Positions 50,497-59,912 are shown, counted from the stretch's first letter. The stretch is 64,000 bases of DNA from Streptomyces filipinensis (GCF_014649495.1 NZ_BMTD01000015.1:62001-126000); one strand, 5' to 3'. Notes: generated by a model not told the origin, from the letters alone. Numbers and translations: made by a program.

Positions 50497-51510
50497 CTAG
50501 AAGAGGAGGTGTAGCACTGCTTCTTCGACGACGCCTCGGGTGGCGGGGCTGCCGAGTGTGCTGTCCGTGCCGAGGGTGTCGAGGGCGGAGGCGATGGTGC
50601 GGCCGTCCTCGAAGTGCTCGATGACGCGTGGGTTGATGTACGACCCCCGGCAGACGGCCGGGGTGTTGCCGAGGTAGTCGGCGACCTCGCGGACGGCCCG
50701 GCGCACGGCCCGTCTCCGGGCGGCGGCGGACACGTCGGCGACTGGGACGGAGACGGCGAGCGCGACGGCGGCGAGGACAGTGGCGTGCCAGGTACGGAAG
50801 TCCTTCGCCGTCATGTCGGTCCCCGTACCGTCACGCAGGTAGGCGTTGAGGTCTGCGGCGTGGACGTCGTGCCAGGCCCGGCGCTGCCAGTAGGCGAACA
50901 GACGTGAGCCGTTGTCAGGGCGCCGCAGCAGTGCCCTCGTCGCGCGGAGCACCGGCTCGTCGACGATTGTCCGCGACACTTCCCTGGCGTTCTTCGCGGC
51001 ATAGGTGAAGCACACTTCGCCCCGGTGGCAGGTGACGTGCTCGCGCAGCAGCGTGGTCGGACCATAGGTGTCGTTGTCCTTGGTGTACGACTCGTTGCCG
51101 ATCCGGAAGAAGCCGAGGTCCAACAGTCGCGCTGCGCAGCCCAGGACGCGGTCGCGGCACAGGCCGCGCCGGGCGAGGTCCGTGGCCACGCGCTCGCGCA
51201 GGCGGGGCAGAGCCGCGGCCACCTCCAGCACGTGATCATGCTTGGCCGCCTCCTGCTGCTCGCGGAACCGCGGGTGATACAGGTACTGGCGGCGGCCGGC
51301 CGCATCGGTTCCGGTGGCCTGGATGTGTCCGTTGGCTGCGGTGCAGATCCAGACGTCCCGCCAGGCCGGCGGGATCGCCAGAGCGGTGATGCGTTCGCGC
51401 ACGGCCTGGTCGGTGATGGTCGTCCCGGTGGGGCCGAGGTAGCGGAAGCCGCGGCCACAGCGCCGCCGGGTGTAGCCGCGGGCGTGGACGTCACTGGTTC
51501 TCAGGCGCAT
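50497..51510 (-). CDS. DNA topoisomerase IB
   Basis: A 337-aa poxvirus/bacterial-type topoisomerase IB. The N-terminal part shows GRGFRYLGPTGTTITD and IPPAWRDVWICTAANGHIQA, with YLYHPRFREQQEAAKHDH. The catalytic core shows DLGFFRIGNESYTKDNDTYG and TLLREHV, KDFRTWHATVLAA, and the nucleophile context RGSYINPRVIEHFEDG. It relaxes supercoils through a 3'-phosphotyrosine nick. Its start overlaps the end of the small membrane gene upstream, so the two are probably co-transcribed. Confidence 0.95.
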   Translation of the reverse strand: MRLRTSDVHARGYTRRRCGRGFRYLGPTGTTITDQAVRERITALAIPPAWRDVWICTAANGHIQATGTDAAGRRQYLYHPRFREQQEAAKHDHVLEVAAALPRLRERVATDLARRGLCRDRVLGCAARLLDLGFFRIGNESYTKDNDTYGPTTLLREHVTCHRGEVCFTYAAKNAREVSRTIVDEPVLRATRALLRRPDNGSRLFAYWQRRAWHDVHAADLNAYLRDGTGTDMTAKDFRTWHATVLAAVALAVSVPVADVSAAARRRAVRRAVREVADYLGNTPAVCRGSYINPRVIEHFEDGRTIASALDTLGTDSTLGSPATRGVVEEAVLHLLF

Positions 51511-51730
51511 CGCCGGTCCCGGCCGGAGGATCCGCCGTGCGGGCTCGCGCGGTACAGCAGCCGTTGACCCAGGAGCGAGTTCAACGGCCACACGGTGGCG
51601 AAGCAGCACAGCACCACGGCGTCCGAGGTGCCTGTCCCCATGACCGCCAGGAACACCGAAGCCGCGCCCAGCAGCACGACGGCCGGCCATGGTCGCGCAT
51701 CAGCCGGACCATCGCATTCACCGAACGCTG
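51501..51730 (-). CDS. Small membrane protein, possibly frameshifted at the start
   Basis: The frame WPAVVLLGAASVFLAVMGTG, VVLCCFATVWPLNSLLGQRLL has two hydrophobic helices and ends by overlapping the topoisomerase ATG by ten bases. No start codon precedes WPAVV in frame. A neighbouring frame offers VNAMVRLMRDHGRP just before it, so a one-base indel may have split the gene. Confidence 0.45.
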
Positions 51731-51882
51731 GGACTGTGCGGTCACGAGAACACGCGCCCGCACTCGGCAGCGCGCTCCCCACACGATCGTTCCCGGTGCA
51801 TCGCTCTGCCGATCGCAACGGGCACCGGCTCCCACGGCCATGATCCAGGTCCCTTCGTACGAATGGATGCCTGTCGGGTAAT

Positions 51883-52550
51883 ACGCGGGGATCGACGCAT
51901 GGCGCCGGCAGACGGCCCAGCACGGCCACGACCTCATCGACCACGCGCCGCGGCTGGCCGAGCGCACCCGGGCCGCGATCGAGGAGATCGACGGCTTCCA
52001 CGTCAACGACGCCGACGACTTCCGCGGACCCGGCCGCGCCGCCGAGTTCGACCCTCTGCCGGTCGTCATGGACATCGAGGCGCTGGGGACCACAGGCTAC
52101 CGGGCCGCCGACTGGCTGCGCGAGCATCACCACCTCGACATGCACCTGTTCGACCACCGGCGCCTCAGCGCCCAGCTCACCCACGCCGACGACGAGCAGA
52201 CCGCCGGCCGGCTCCTCGCCGCCCTGCGTGACCTCGCCGACCACGCGGACGAGTTGCGGGACGCGCCGCGCGTCGACGTGCCGTCCCCGGCCGAGCAGCG
52301 GATGGAACAGGCCCGGCTGCCCCGCGACGCCTACTTCGATCCCCATGAGGACGTACCCACGCACCGCGCGGCGGAGCGGCTGGCCGGCGAGATGATCACG
52401 CCCTGTCCGCCCGGTATCCCCGCCGTACTCCCCGGCGAACGCCTCACCGAACCGGTCCTGCGATACCTCACCAGCAGAGTGGCGGCAGGCATGCACCTGC
52501 CCGACGCGGCCGACACGCAGCTGAAGACGATCCGGGTGGTCGCCCAGTAA
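51883..52550 (+). pseudogene. Orn/Lys/Arg decarboxylase, C-terminal part only
   Basis: The open frame begins after a stop at 51880 without a start codon. It reads APRLAERTRAAIEEIDGFHV, VVMDIEALGTTGYRAADWL and HHLDMHLFDHRRLSAQLTH. It then carries the C-terminal domain with MITPCPPGIPAVLPGERLTE and AAGMHLPDAADTQLKTIRV. These are the large fold-type I decarboxylase's small domain and C-terminal domain. The PLP-binding domain with its lysine is absent. An internal ATG at 52068 could yield a fragment of no catalytic use. Confidence 0.8.
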
Positions 52551-53700
52551 TGACGCACAGGCTGCTGAGCAGCTTCGGTGACAGCTTTTTGATCGCCGGG
52601 AGCGCGTTGCCGGCCGCGAGCCCGGCTGACGGTCTGGCGCACCGTTGACAGCGGACTCGGCCCCGGGTGGTCCGCCGGGGCCGGCCAGGTGCAGGCCCGG
52701 CGATCCGGCAGCCCGGGCGATGCGCTGACGTGCTCATGCGACCAGCGGGCGACGTCCCTGGCGACGTGGGTGCGTGCGGTCGGCCGCTCGGTCCGCCGGT
52801 CGGTCACCGAGCGGGGTCCAGAGCGGGAGATGAGGGTGCAGGCGCTGAAGGCCGCGGCACCGCCGCGGTCCTCGCCTGGGCGCTGTACGCCCGCTCCGGC
52901 GCCCGAGGTCTGTACGCCCGAAGCCGCCCGTTCGCATCGCCTGCGGCTCCCAAGGGGCCCATGGACATCGTTTACCGGCTGCTGGAGACCCCACTCGGCG
53001 CCCCGGTGAGCCTGTGCGTCGACGCCCTGGTGTCTCCCCCGGGTCTACGACCGCCGCGCGGGGCGGCTGTGCCACCAGCTGTGCGTCGACAGCGCCGGGC
53101 TGCTCAGCGACGCGGCGGACCAGCTGGCTACCGGGGAAGCGGCTGACGTACCGGATGACCGGGACGAGCGGGCCCGCTGGCTGGGCGATGTCCCGACCGA
53201 TCTGCGGGCGGCCCGGCGCTGGTCCTACGAGAGCCTTCGGCTCAATCCCCTACGACGATTGCGGCACCGCGCGGATCACGAGCGGACCGGGTCATGGACA
53301 CCAGACCCGCCCCCACACCCTCCCGGCGGCCGCTCCCGATCCGCTGCTGGCCGTCCTGCCCGCCCTCGCCCTGCGGTGAGCGGTCCCCACGACGAGCCCG
53401 CTGACCCCGGTGCGTCGGCCGGACTCGCCTCCGCACGCCGGGCCACCGGGAACTCCTCAAGACCCTGGCCTCTCCCGGTGTACTCGACACCGAGCAGGCG
53501 GCGCTGCGCACCGGCTCCGGACGCCTACTCGTGGCCCTGGAACGGGCTACTCCGCCTATGCCGAGCCGGAGAACCAGCCAGGCTGACCAGGCCGATGCGT
53601 CCTGGGCCGCGGATGTGCCGGACCGAACATATCCCGGCGGCGCAACAGCAGATGCCGGTCGCCTCCGACCCCGGCCGCTCGCGTCCAGTCCCCGGGACGC
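52551..53700. other. Degenerate coding-like region
   Basis: Several stretches look like former protein in changing frames: SPGRCTPAPAPEV, DIVYRLLETPLGAPVSLCVD, then VYDRRAGRLCHQLCVDSAG and RARWLGDVPTDLRAARRWSY from about 53043, and RELLKTLASPGVLDTEQAAL from about 53450. Third-position GC is high but frames change about every 200 bases and no start fits. This is probably one or two broken genes. No family was recognised. Confidence 0.4.
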
Positions 53701-53707
53701 GTCCGCG

Positions 53708-54235
53708 TCAGCCGCTCAGCAACACGTCCTGAACCGCCCTCACACGCAGTTCCTCCAGCGTGCTCATCTGCCGCTCGGCCCGTGCGATCAGTCCGTCGAG
53801 CTCCTGCTCGTCCAGGCGGTCGTCCGCATCGGCCAGGGAGCGCAGGGTGCGCCAGCCGAGCTCCTTGCCCTCCACCCCCAGCCGGAGGAACTCGAGTTCG
53901 ATCACCAGCGTCAGCGGTGAACGTCTGAAGAGGCGCCCGTTGCTCTTCAGGCGCCCCAGTCGCTCGGCCGCGCCGGATGCCGCGACCTTGTAACGGCGCT
54001 CCGGCACGCCCAGGCTCCGCATGATGCGGAGCAGGCTCGCACGGTCCTCGCCGATCTCGCACGCGAGGTTCCGTAGCGGTTCCGCGAACGGCGGGTCGCG
54101 ATGCGACCGGGCCGCGAACAGGGAGCGTCCGGCTCCGACCGTGGCACCTGCCAGATGGTCGTTGAGGTAGATCCCGAGCAGGTCCGTGCGGACCCCACGG
54201 CTCTGCGGGCGGGTGCCCGGCATTGGTGTCGTCAT
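53708..54235 (-). CDS. Hypothetical protein, 175 aa
   Basis: A complete frame: basic N-terminus (MTTPMPGTRPQSRGVRTDLL), LNDHLAGATVGAGRSLFAAR, LRIMRSLGVPERRYKVAASG, AERLGRLKSNGRLFRRSPL and a C-terminal helical part ADADDRLDEQELDGLIARAE. It is highly helical and cytosolic. This plan is common among conserved Streptomyces proteins of unknown function. It was not assigned to a named domain and has no operon partner. Confidence 0.75.
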   Translation of the reverse strand: MTTPMPGTRPQSRGVRTDLLGIYLNDHLAGATVGAGRSLFAARSHRDPPFAEPLRNLACEIGEDRASLLRIMRSLGVPERRYKVAASGAAERLGRLKSNGRLFRRSPLTLVIELEFLRLGVEGKELGWRTLRSLADADDRLDEQELDGLIARAERQMSTLEELRVRAVQDVLLSG

Positions 54236-54451
54236 GGCTCGTGCCCTCGCTTCTCTCCGCCCGCGTGCGGCGGTGTCGCACGAGTACCCGGACGGGGCGC
54301 TCCGGCCCCTTCCACGGCGAGCACCCTCGCCGCGCGCTCCGGCCGCGACGAGGGTGCCGGAATCGGGCAGGTCACACCTGTGTGGGGAACCGTTCCCCGA
54401 TCACGGTGCGCGTCCCCCATGCGCCCGCGGCGACCCCGCGTCCTGCGGTGC

Positions 54452-54787
54452 CTACCTCTCGGGCATGCGCGACCCGAATGCTGGACCGAACACGACGAGC
54501 AACGCCAAGTCCTCGGATACGTCGGTGAACCGGTGCTCCTCGCCCGCCCGCATGAAGATCACCGCTCCGGGACCTACCATGGCCGTCCGGTCCGGCGTCA
54601 CGATCTTGGCGCGCCCGGCCGTGACGACATAGATCTCGTCCACTCTGTGAGGACTCTGGGCGTCGCGTCCGCCGACTGGGATGCAGTACGTCCCCACCGA
54701 CAGATCTGATGTCCTCAGCTGCTCAACCCAGTCGCTGTCGCCTTCACCGGGGTGCGCCCACACCCCCGTGCCCTTGATGATCTCCAT
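54452..54787 (-). CDS. Small cupin protein, 111 aa
   Basis: MEIIKGTGVWAHPGEGDSDW, then SPHRVDEIYVVTAGRAKIV and GPGAVIFMRAGEEHRFTDVS form one cupin barrel. The metal ligands are thinned: the first motif has PH-x-VDE rather than HxH...E, though the second His (EEHRF) is kept. It may bind a ligand rather than catalyse. It is a single gene on the minus strand. Confidence 0.85.
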   Translation of the reverse strand: MEIIKGTGVWAHPGEGDSDWVEQLRTSDLSVGTYCIPVGGRDAQSPHRVDEIYVVTAGRAKIVTPDRTAMVGPGAVIFMRAGEEHRFTDVSEDLALLVVFGPAFGSRMPER

Positions 54788-54835
54788 GGCGAGAGCCTGG
54801 TGCTACGTCCAAGTCCCCCAGCAGCCAAGATCCCG

Positions 54836-55198
54836 TTACGAGTACTTACTGATCATTCGGAATTGGGGGTTACTCGTCGTCGACGTTCGGGACCACCTCT
54901 CCATCAGACGCTCAACCTCGGCGAGAGTGAACATGGTCGCGCTCCAGCGGGAGCCGTCCCCCGTCAGCCGGACCTCGACGTCGATATTGCAGACGTCGTC
55001 CAGGTCCTCGCCCGTGCTGGGCAAGAACGACACCTCGAACTGGTCGGTGCGGACGCGGTACCAGGGTCCGTCCCAACCCCGCTCAGCGGCTGGGGTCTCG
55101 GTGCTGGACGAGTCGCGTGACGCCCGCCCCTTGGGGCGGCGCCTGTACGCCGACGCCGAGTAACAAGCACCGCGGCACCACTGCAGCTCCCGCCCCAC
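54836..55198 (-). CDS. Hypothetical protein, 120 aa
   Basis: A frame with real-looking central content: WYRVRTDQFEVSFLPSTGED, NIDVEVRLTGDGSRWSATMF and TLAEVERLMERWSRTSTTSN. The first 40 residues are low-complexity and the start is uncertain. The RW-SATxFTLAEVERLM segment recalls short Streptomyces proteins whose C-terminus is longer, so this copy may be truncated. Confidence 0.5.
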   Translation of the reverse strand: MGRELQWCRGACYSASAYRRRPKGRASRDSSSTETPAAERGWDGPWYRVRTDQFEVSFLPSTGEDLDDVCNIDVEVRLTGDGSRWSATMFTLAEVERLMERWSRTSTTSNPQFRMISKYS

Positions 55199-55295
55199 CC
55201 GTTAGGAGGGTTTCAGGGCGGAACCCCTCTTGCGTGGTTGTTGTGCGCGAGAACCTGCGCTGACGGCCTCGTGGACAGTCGAACAAAGGGAACAC

Positions 55296-55853
55296 GTGAA
55301 GCCACGCAATCGACACGCCATGCTCGCTACGACATTGGCTGCCATCTTCATTGCGGCAGCCCCGGGCGTGGGGGCGGCCGAACCGCAAACCCAAGCAGAG
55401 ACGGCTGCAGCGGCTTCCGCCGCCGGCTCGGTCGGACCGTTCCAGGTCAGAAACCAGGGCACCGGCCGCTGCATGGGCTTCCCATCGGGTGAGGACCGCG
55501 TGCGAGTGTGGGACTGCACCACGGAGGCGTACCAGCTCTGGGACCTGGACGCCGATGGCCGGGGCCGCTACCACATGGTGAACCGCAGGAACGGTGAGTG
55601 CCTCGCGGGCTACGCGCAGGGCCCGAGCGGCTGGGCGACCTGGCTGTCTCGCTGCGACAGCAGCTTCACCGACGTCGACCAGCTGTGGTACGTCGACCCC
55701 GCGCACCAGTCCGACCCGGCACGCATCGCGAACCTCTACGGCCGCGTCCTTGAACCCGACCGCGGCTGGAACGGCGCGAACCGGTCACCGGTCGTGACCA
55801 ACGACAACCAGGGCCTGCCGAATCAGAAGTGGACCCTCAAGTACATCCAGTGA
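55296..55853 (+). CDS. Secreted ricin-type beta-trefoil lectin domain protein, 185 aa
   Basis: GTG start after AAAGGGA. The N-terminal 30 residues are a Sec signal peptide (basic KPRNRH, hydrophobic LATTLAAIFIAAAPGVGAA). The mature part carries a ricin-B fold with three QxW repeats: QLWDLD, QLWYVD and QKWTLK, and cysteine pairs RCMGF/WDCT and ECLAG/SRCD. Likely an extracellular carbohydrate-binding protein. No enzyme domain is fused and no glycosidase gene is adjacent. Confidence 0.85.
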   Translation: MKPRNRHAMLATTLAAIFIAAAPGVGAAEPQTQAETAAAASAAGSVGPFQVRNQGTGRCMGFPSGEDRVRVWDCTTEAYQLWDLDADGRGRYHMVNRRNGECLAGYAQGPSGWATWLSRCDSSFTDVDQLWYVDPAHQSDPARIANLYGRVLEPDRGWNGANRSPVVTNDNQGLPNQKWTLKYIQ

Positions 55854-56319
55854 AGGCCGTCCGTTCCGGACCAACGCGGCGTTCGCACCCCCCTTCAGGG
55901 GACCGTGCGAGAGCCGACTCACCGTCACGCCCCAGGGTCTGTCCGGCGGGTCAGGAGCGTACGCGTTCCGTCGGACGGGTCCTGGTACTCCGACATCAGC
56001 CGGGGCAATCCAGTTCACACGGGCGGAGGTTCGGCGTCTCCGTGGCAGCTCATCGTCCCCTACCACCGCACCTTCGCGGCCGCCGAGGACGACACCACGC
56101 CCTGAGCTGGTCGAACTGGCGCCGACGACGCCATGCGGTCGCTCGCCGCCACCTGCGACGCTGTCGCACGGTCCAGGGCTGGTCTACCGAAGGGCAGGCG
56201 CGTAGCTGAACACGAGAATGGCCCCCGACGAAGCGACCAGAGCAGGGGCCATGCTCACCGCTCATCGCGCGGAGGCAGTGCCATTCGAACTCATGGTGAC
56301 ATCGCTTCCACAACGGTGT
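55854..56319. other. Intergenic, no supported gene
   Basis: About 465 bases. A short plus-strand frame around 55975-56070 (VPSDGSWYSDISRG) looks mildly protein-like but has no start or family. Otherwise nothing was seen. Confidence 0.45.
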
Positions 56320-56580
56320 TCAAGGTGTATGCGGGGGTGCAGCTCTGCGACGCAACCCCCACGCCCTGAACCGACCGCTCACGAAGATGCCAGCACCGAT
56401 GGAAAGCAAGATCAACAGAGTCGACGGCGCGGCGTCGAGGGTCGCGTGACGGCCCCCGGCTGCCAGCGAGCCCACAAAGGTGATCCCTCTGAGCGTCGCG
56501 GCGGCCACGGCAAGGCAGACTGCTATCTCAGCCCACCACATCGCCCGCGTCGGTCGTGTCGTCATGGCGATGTTGTACAT
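56320..56580 (-). CDS. Small two-helix membrane protein
   Basis: Start placed at MYNIAMTTRPTRAMWWAEIA; a second Met at 56565 is equally possible. Two transmembrane helices (WAEIAVCLAVAAATLRGITF and LLILLSIGAGIFV) are joined by a short polar loop, with a basic tail (RAWGLRRRAAPP). The function is unknown. The upstream side abuts an IS5 remnant. Confidence 0.6.
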   Translation of the reverse strand: MYNIAMTTRPTRAMWWAEIAVCLAVAAATLRGITFVGSLAAGGRHATLDAAPSTLLILLSIGAGIFVSGRFRAWGLRRRAAPPHTP

Positions 56581-56639
56581 CGCGCACCTGGCTGCTGTAC
56601 AGCGGGGAAGTACGTGCAGGGCGGGCGATGCCGAGCCCA

Positions 56640-56920
56640 GCGCGGTGGACATCGTCGCCTTTGAGCGGGCAGTCGCAGAGGATGTTCCAGCCCTTCATCC
56701 GGGCGACGATGTGCTCGCCGCGGGCGCGGACCTTGCGGTGCGCGGTGGACGAGGGTGCCGTCCACGATCAGGACCGTGTCCTTGCGGGGCCGCTTGCGGG
56801 TCTGGAGCGCAAACAAGGGACCGAGATGGTCGATGATGCGATCGGCGGCCGTTTTGGACGCCCCGGCCTTCCCGTCCCCCAGGGGTGTGATGTGCCCGCC
56901 GACGTCGGCAGGGACCGATG
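56640..56920 (-). pseudogene. IS5-type transposase remnant with internal deletion
   Basis: Leftward: GASKTAADRIIDHLGPLFAL, then RKDTVLIVDGTLVH, which includes a catalytic Asp (VDGTLVPTRDH in the family). It is joined directly to RTARKVRARGEHIVARMKGWN from the C-terminal block. About 100 residues are deleted between them. Confidence 0.75.
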
Positions 56921-57584
56921 CCGCACCAGCCACAACGGCTGAGACGACAGTGCGAAATCCGATCCTCAGGCGTGCTTCGGATCGCGTCCGCGTGTATCCC
57001 GGACACTGCCGGGAACATCGTTTCTCCGTCACTCGAACAGTCCGTCGGCACGCTCACCCCGGCGTGCGGCGCAGCGGGCGGTCCGCCGTGGCCCCGGCGT
57101 GGACCGTTGCCATGGCCACCGGGCCAGGCTGTCCGGCGGGTTCGGGTGAGAGCCGCGGTCAGTCGGCCGCGTATGTCAGCGGCACGGCTCCCTCCCTCTC
57201 GTCGCCCGGGTCCCGAGTGCGGCTTGGTCATCGCTCGCTCGCCCTCTGACCGACGGGGCCGGCACGGCGGCACGGGCGGACGGCCGCCGCATCCGCACCG
57301 CCTGACGTCATGCGCGCCCCTGGCAGACGCGGCGCTACCCGTCCACGTCTTCGCGCCCGGGACCAAAAGGGTGATCTCGGAGCACGGTGACGGATACCCG
57401 ATGCTCCCGGACGCCGCCCGTACGCGCGCGCCAGGCCCCTCACCGCAGGGAAAGCATTGCTTTCGGGGATCTTGGTGCCCCACACCGTTCGCCTGCCGAA
57501 CCGCCTGCCCCATGGCCCGGCCGGGGGCAGGCAGGCTCCGTGTGCTCCTGCCGTCCTCCCCACCTCGAAGAAGGGACAACACTC
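56921..57584. other. Intergenic, no gene recognised
   Basis: About 660 bases upstream of the MpaB-like gene. Frames on both strands are shadows or Arg/Pro-rich. It should contain the MpaB gene promoter, not located. Confidence 0.5.
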
Positions 57585-58745
57585 ATGGCCATGACAGCCG
57601 AAAACGTCGAAGCCGAAATGGAGGCCGCAAACCAGGCCGGCGACCCACCCGCCGACGCGCTCGTGTCCGACCTGATCGACAATCAGGAAATCGACGGAAT
57701 CAACGGCCTGTTCCGCACGATCGGAACCCTGCACCCAGGACAGGACCTCTCCGGCCTGCCCCCAAGGCTGGCGAACTTCCTCAAAGAGGCCACCGCCGAG
57801 CCGCCCGGCTGGAGCGAGGCGGACGTCAAAGCCGCAGAAGGCTTCTTCGACCACCACCACGGCGAGGCGTCCATGCTCCAGGGCACGGTCGGCCTGATCG
57901 GCACGTACCTGTCCCCCACCGGCGCCTTCACCCTGCGCTCCACAGGACGCCTGGGCGGAGTGGACGGACCGGGCCGGCGCCTGTCCCAGTCCTCTCGCCT
58001 GTTCATCGGCATGGGCGACAGGGGCGCCCTGCGCAACGGCACCCTGAAGGCAACCGTGACCAAGGTCCGCCTGGTCCACGCCTCGGTCCGCCAGCTGCAC
58101 AAGAAGAGCGGCGAGTGGGACTACGCCAAGTGGGGCGAGCCGGTCTCGCAGAAGTACACCGCCGGCGCCATCTGCGTCTTCAGCGTCCAGATCCTCGAGG
58201 CACTGAAGAACCTCGGCGTGCACGTCTCCGCCGACGACCGCCACGGCTTCATGTGTGCCTGGCACTACGTCAACCACTACCTCGGCACACCGGAGCAGTG
58301 GGTGATGCCCAAGGACGCCGACCTGGTCGACCAGATCTGGAGGATCGAGCGCGAGAAGGAGTGGAGGGAGTCCGACGACGGCAAGTTCATGACCGCGCAG
58401 GCCCTGAAGTTCTACAAGCAGGAGATGGTGCCCCCACCGGCCTACGACCCCTTCGTCGCCATGGTCCGTGCCGCGTTCGGTGACAGGTACGCCGACATGG
58501 CCGGCATCCCCCGCAACGCGGCCCTAGACACCGGTGCCAAGATCGCCGCGGCCGGCCACTCCGTCGCCAGCAACACCTTCGGCGGTCTCTTCGGCGGCAC
58601 CGCCCAGAAGGCCACCGGAACCAACCCCTACGATGCGATCCTCGGCCAGGCCTCCAAGGCCTTCAACAAGGTCGAGGAGTACGCCCTCAAGCACGACAAG
58701 GACGACCAGCCCCAGATGCACCAGGAACTCCACGACGACCGCTGA
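57585..58745 (+). CDS. MpaB/DUF2236 oxygenase-like protein (Lcp-like fold), 386 aa
   Basis: ATG after GAAGAAGGGA. All-helical heme-protein fold of the DUF2236 family: FDHHHGEASMLQGTVGLIGT, YLSPTGAFTLRSTGRLGGVD, TKVRLVHASVRQLHKKSGEW, AGAICVFSVQILEALKNLGV and DRHGFMCAWHYVNHYLGTPE. Known relatives are MpaB (mycophenolic-acid pathway) and latex-clearing protein Lcp; they oxidatively cleave hydrophobic chains with a heme bound by conserved Lys/His residues. The C-terminal 80 residues are Gly/Ala-rich and probably disordered. No signal peptide is visible. The substrate is unknown. Confidence 0.88.
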   Translation: MAMTAENVEAEMEAANQAGDPPADALVSDLIDNQEIDGINGLFRTIGTLHPGQDLSGLPPRLANFLKEATAEPPGWSEADVKAAEGFFDHHHGEASMLQGTVGLIGTYLSPTGAFTLRSTGRLGGVDGPGRRLSQSSRLFIGMGDRGALRNGTLKATVTKVRLVHASVRQLHKKSGEWDYAKWGEPVSQKYTAGAICVFSVQILEALKNLGVHVSADDRHGFMCAWHYVNHYLGTPEQWVMPKDADLVDQIWRIEREKEWRESDDGKFMTAQALKFYKQEMVPPPAYDPFVAMVRAAFGDRYADMAGIPRNAALDTGAKIAAAGHSVASNTFGGLFGGTAQKATGTNPYDAILGQASKAFNKVEEYALKHDKDDQPQMHQELHDDR

Positions 58746-58763
58746 CCACCGGCCGAGCGCACT

Positions 58764-58794
58764 GTGCCCGCTGTGCCACAAGCGCAGCGGGCAC
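58764..58794. terminator. Hairpin after the MpaB-like gene
   Basis: GTGCCCGCTG and CAGCGGGCAC form a perfect 10-bp stem with an 11-base loop, starting 19 bases after the stop at 58745. No U-tract. Confidence 0.75.
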
Positions 58795-59310
58795 GCTGGG
58801 CAGCGGGACAGGCATCCACACAGGACACGTGGCTTCAGGTCACCGCCGTCGAGCAACGCAGCAGGCAGGGTGGAGCAGTGCCAGCGCCGCCTCACGCGGC
58901 ACTGGCCGGAAGAGGCCGGCAGCGCGGCCAGACGGCTGTGTGTCACACATTGTCCTGGGGCAGGCGCGGCACCGGGAGGGAAGGCGCCTTCCAGCGCTCA
59001 AGCGCATCGTCGACAACCACCACTCCAGGTTGAAGTGCTCGGCCACCCTGCGTGAACGCTGAGCATCGGAATGTGCCGGCGTCAGAGCCGCTTCTCTGGC
59101 CCACTGCCAGGGCCGAAGGGAACCCCGTGGATGTCAAACGGGACACCCTCCAGCCGGAATGAGGAGCCTGACCTGGAGTAGTCGGGAGTGCACCCGACCT
59201 CGTCCCAGGTAAGGCTGGTGTGGTGTGTCCGCTCGCACCCCGGATCGTCCACCCGCTAGCGTCGGCAGGCGGTCTGCGGGGGCGGGGCTGAGCCAGGAGA
59301 GGATTCGGAC
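58795..59310. other. Intergenic, no gene recognised
   Basis: About 515 bases. The right-hand 50 bases are shared with the region at 39370-39430 and may be the 5' leader of the small protein gene. The rest shows no supported gene. Confidence 0.5.
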
Positions 59311-59538
59311 ATGGCCGAGCGCCGCGTGATCGTGTTCCCACCGGACGAACACGGCGGACGCCGTATCCAGATCGACGGCGAGACCTTCGGCACGGCCTTC
59401 AGCCTGCACGATCTCACGGCGCTCCTGCACCGGGCAGGCTTTGCAGACGTGGACGAGCTGGACGTGGCCGAGTCACCGATCATCGAGTGGCACGGCGGCG
59501 GACCGGAACAGTGGCAAGGCACAGCCTGGACCCCGTGA
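59311..59538 (+). CDS. Conserved small protein, 75 aa (intact family member)
   Basis: MAERRVIVFPPDEHGGRRIQ, then GETFGTAFSLHDLTALLHRAGF and an acidic aromatic end (IIEWHGGGPEQWQGTAWTP). Predicted as a short beta hairpin plus one helix. The fold is compact and has no catalytic signature. Broken relatives lie at 39431 and 45384. The leader upstream is also conserved with the 39.4-kb copy, showing duplication of a block and not just the gene. Confidence 0.75.
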   Translation: MAERRVIVFPPDEHGGRRIQIDGETFGTAFSLHDLTALLHRAGFADVDELDVAESPIIEWHGGGPEQWQGTAWTP

Positions 59539-59664
59539 CGTGAACGGCGCCCGACGCTCTGCACCATGACGACGAGCCTCACCCTGGAGGCTCACCGGGA
59601 CCCCTTCGAGAGGCACCCCCGTTCCACGGACGGGTGGCAACCCCCTTGGGACGGTGTCTTCTTA

Positions 59665-59701
59665 CACGGGTGGCCCGGCCGTGCCGGCCGGGCCACCCGT
59701 G
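59665..59701. terminator. Very strong bidirectional terminator hairpin
   Basis: CACGGGTGGCCCGGCC and GGCCGGGCCACCCGTG form a perfect 16-bp stem with loop GTGCC, followed by ATTTT on the plus strand. It lies between convergent genes (75-aa protein and the hydrophobic protein). Confidence 0.9.
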
Positions 59702-59741
59702 ATTTTCGCGCGGCGCGCTCCTCGCCACCGGCGCCTTCGGT

Positions 59742-59912
59742 CTACCAGCGGTACCAGCGGCCCTTGCGGCCTGCGCCATCCGCGCTACGGACGACGAAGC
59801 CGAGCAGCCACACGATGAGCACGACCACCGCGATCCACCACAATGCCTTCAGGGCGAAGCCTGCACCGAAGAGGATCAGAGCCAGCAGAAGAACCAGAAG
59901 CAGGGGAACCAT
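59742..59912 (-). CDS. lmo0937-like hydrophobic membrane protein, 56 aa
   Basis: Start chosen at MVPLLLVLLLALILFGAGFA because AGGAGG lies nine bases upstream; seven more in-frame codons are possible. Two adjacent transmembrane helices (PLLLVLLLALILFGAGFAL and LWWIAVVVLIVWLLGFVV) and a basic C-terminus (GRKGRWYRW) match the DUF5670/lmo0937 family of tiny membrane proteins common in actinobacteria, sometimes stress-induced. Confidence 0.85.
   Translation of the reverse strand: MVPLLLVLLLALILFGAGFALKALWWIAVVVLIVWLLGFVVRSADGAGRKGRWYRW

Noticed and set aside
56918..58483. 521-codon plus-strand frame
   Set aside because: It overlaps the MpaB-like gene in another frame and has low-complexity Arg/Pro/Gly content.
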